Under the pieces are notes generated by a model. The model searched no databases and was not told the DNA's origin. It saw nothing but the letters and a program-made list of their open reading frames with translations. A stretch of 6,175 nucleotides of DNA from Betaproteobacteria bacterium (lineage in GTDB: Bacteria; Pseudomonadota; Gammaproteobacteria; Burkholderiales; SG8-41), in NCBI GenBank assembly GCA_021732805.1, contig JAKFUJ010000431.1:1-6175 (forward strand), in the 5' to 3' direction. The position numbers and the translations under genes are program-made. The stretch's first letter is position 1. Each line of letters opens with the position of its first letter. This document shows positions 6,125 to 6,175 of the stretch, one piece after another.

Positions 6125-6175
6125 ATGCGACAGACTGAATTGCACCTTAGCGCCAAGGATCGCGAGTTGGTTGAA
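6125..6175 (+). CDS. Start of a gene running off the right edge, possibly an IS630-type transposase
   Basis: Seventeen codons are visible from ATG at 6125, in frame to the window end, beginning MRQTELHLSAKDRELVE. A strong GAGGAG site lies 6 bases upstream, so a real start is likely. The N-terminus resembles the leader of IS630-family transposases of Burkholderiales, where a short beta segment and a DRxxx(I/V)E helix precede the helix-turn-helix region. This is from memory over 17 residues, so the product call is weak. The AT-rich gap before it would fit an element boundary, but no terminal inverted repeat can be confirmed without the other end. Confidence 0.45.
   Translation, partial: MRQTELHLSAKDRELVE

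Overview
The window is GC-rich, tightly packed DNA most like a betaproteobacterium of the Burkholderiales. That placement is inferred from the Bug-type tricarboxylate receptor at 5071-6054, a family greatly expanded in that group, and from base composition. No rRNA or tRNA gene, CRISPR array or complete mobile element is visible.

Left half, minus strand (2787 down to 1): an apparent three-gene operon. It starts with a radical SAM / Cys-rich protein of the ArsS family (arsenosugar biosynthesis type, 321 aa). A sodium:solute symporter family permease (461 aa) follows, then a metallophosphoesterase-like protein that runs off the left edge. Spacings are 42 and 8 bases, and no terminator is seen between the genes. 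The arsenic methyltransferase ArsM, which supplies the ArsS substrate in known arsenosugar pathways, is not in the window. The phosphoesterase-like protein has the fold's motif spacing but lacks several canonical metal ligands and carries a Cys-Gly-Cys motif. This operon is the most interesting part of the window.

Centre, plus strand (3073-4966): diverging from arsS across a 285-base spacer is a two-gene unit of exported proteins, a DUF302 protein and a DUF3179 protein with a CxxC motif. They are 10 bases apart and probably co-transcribed. The spacer holds a perfect 10-bp palindrome and some weak repeats but no convincing promoter.

Right side, plus strand: a separately promoted Bug/TctC-type periplasmic solute receptor (5071-6054), without its membrane partners nearby. 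A short AT-rich gap follows, then the first 17 codons of another gene with a strong ribosome binding site. Those codons resemble the start of an IS630-type transposase, but that is tentative.

How the genes may work together (inference): the radical SAM enzyme would build a modified, possibly arsenic- or selenium-containing, nucleoside or sugar, the symporter would move a substrate or product, and the phosphoesterase-like protein would act on or bind an intermediate. The DUF302/DUF3179 pair looks like a separate envelope function.
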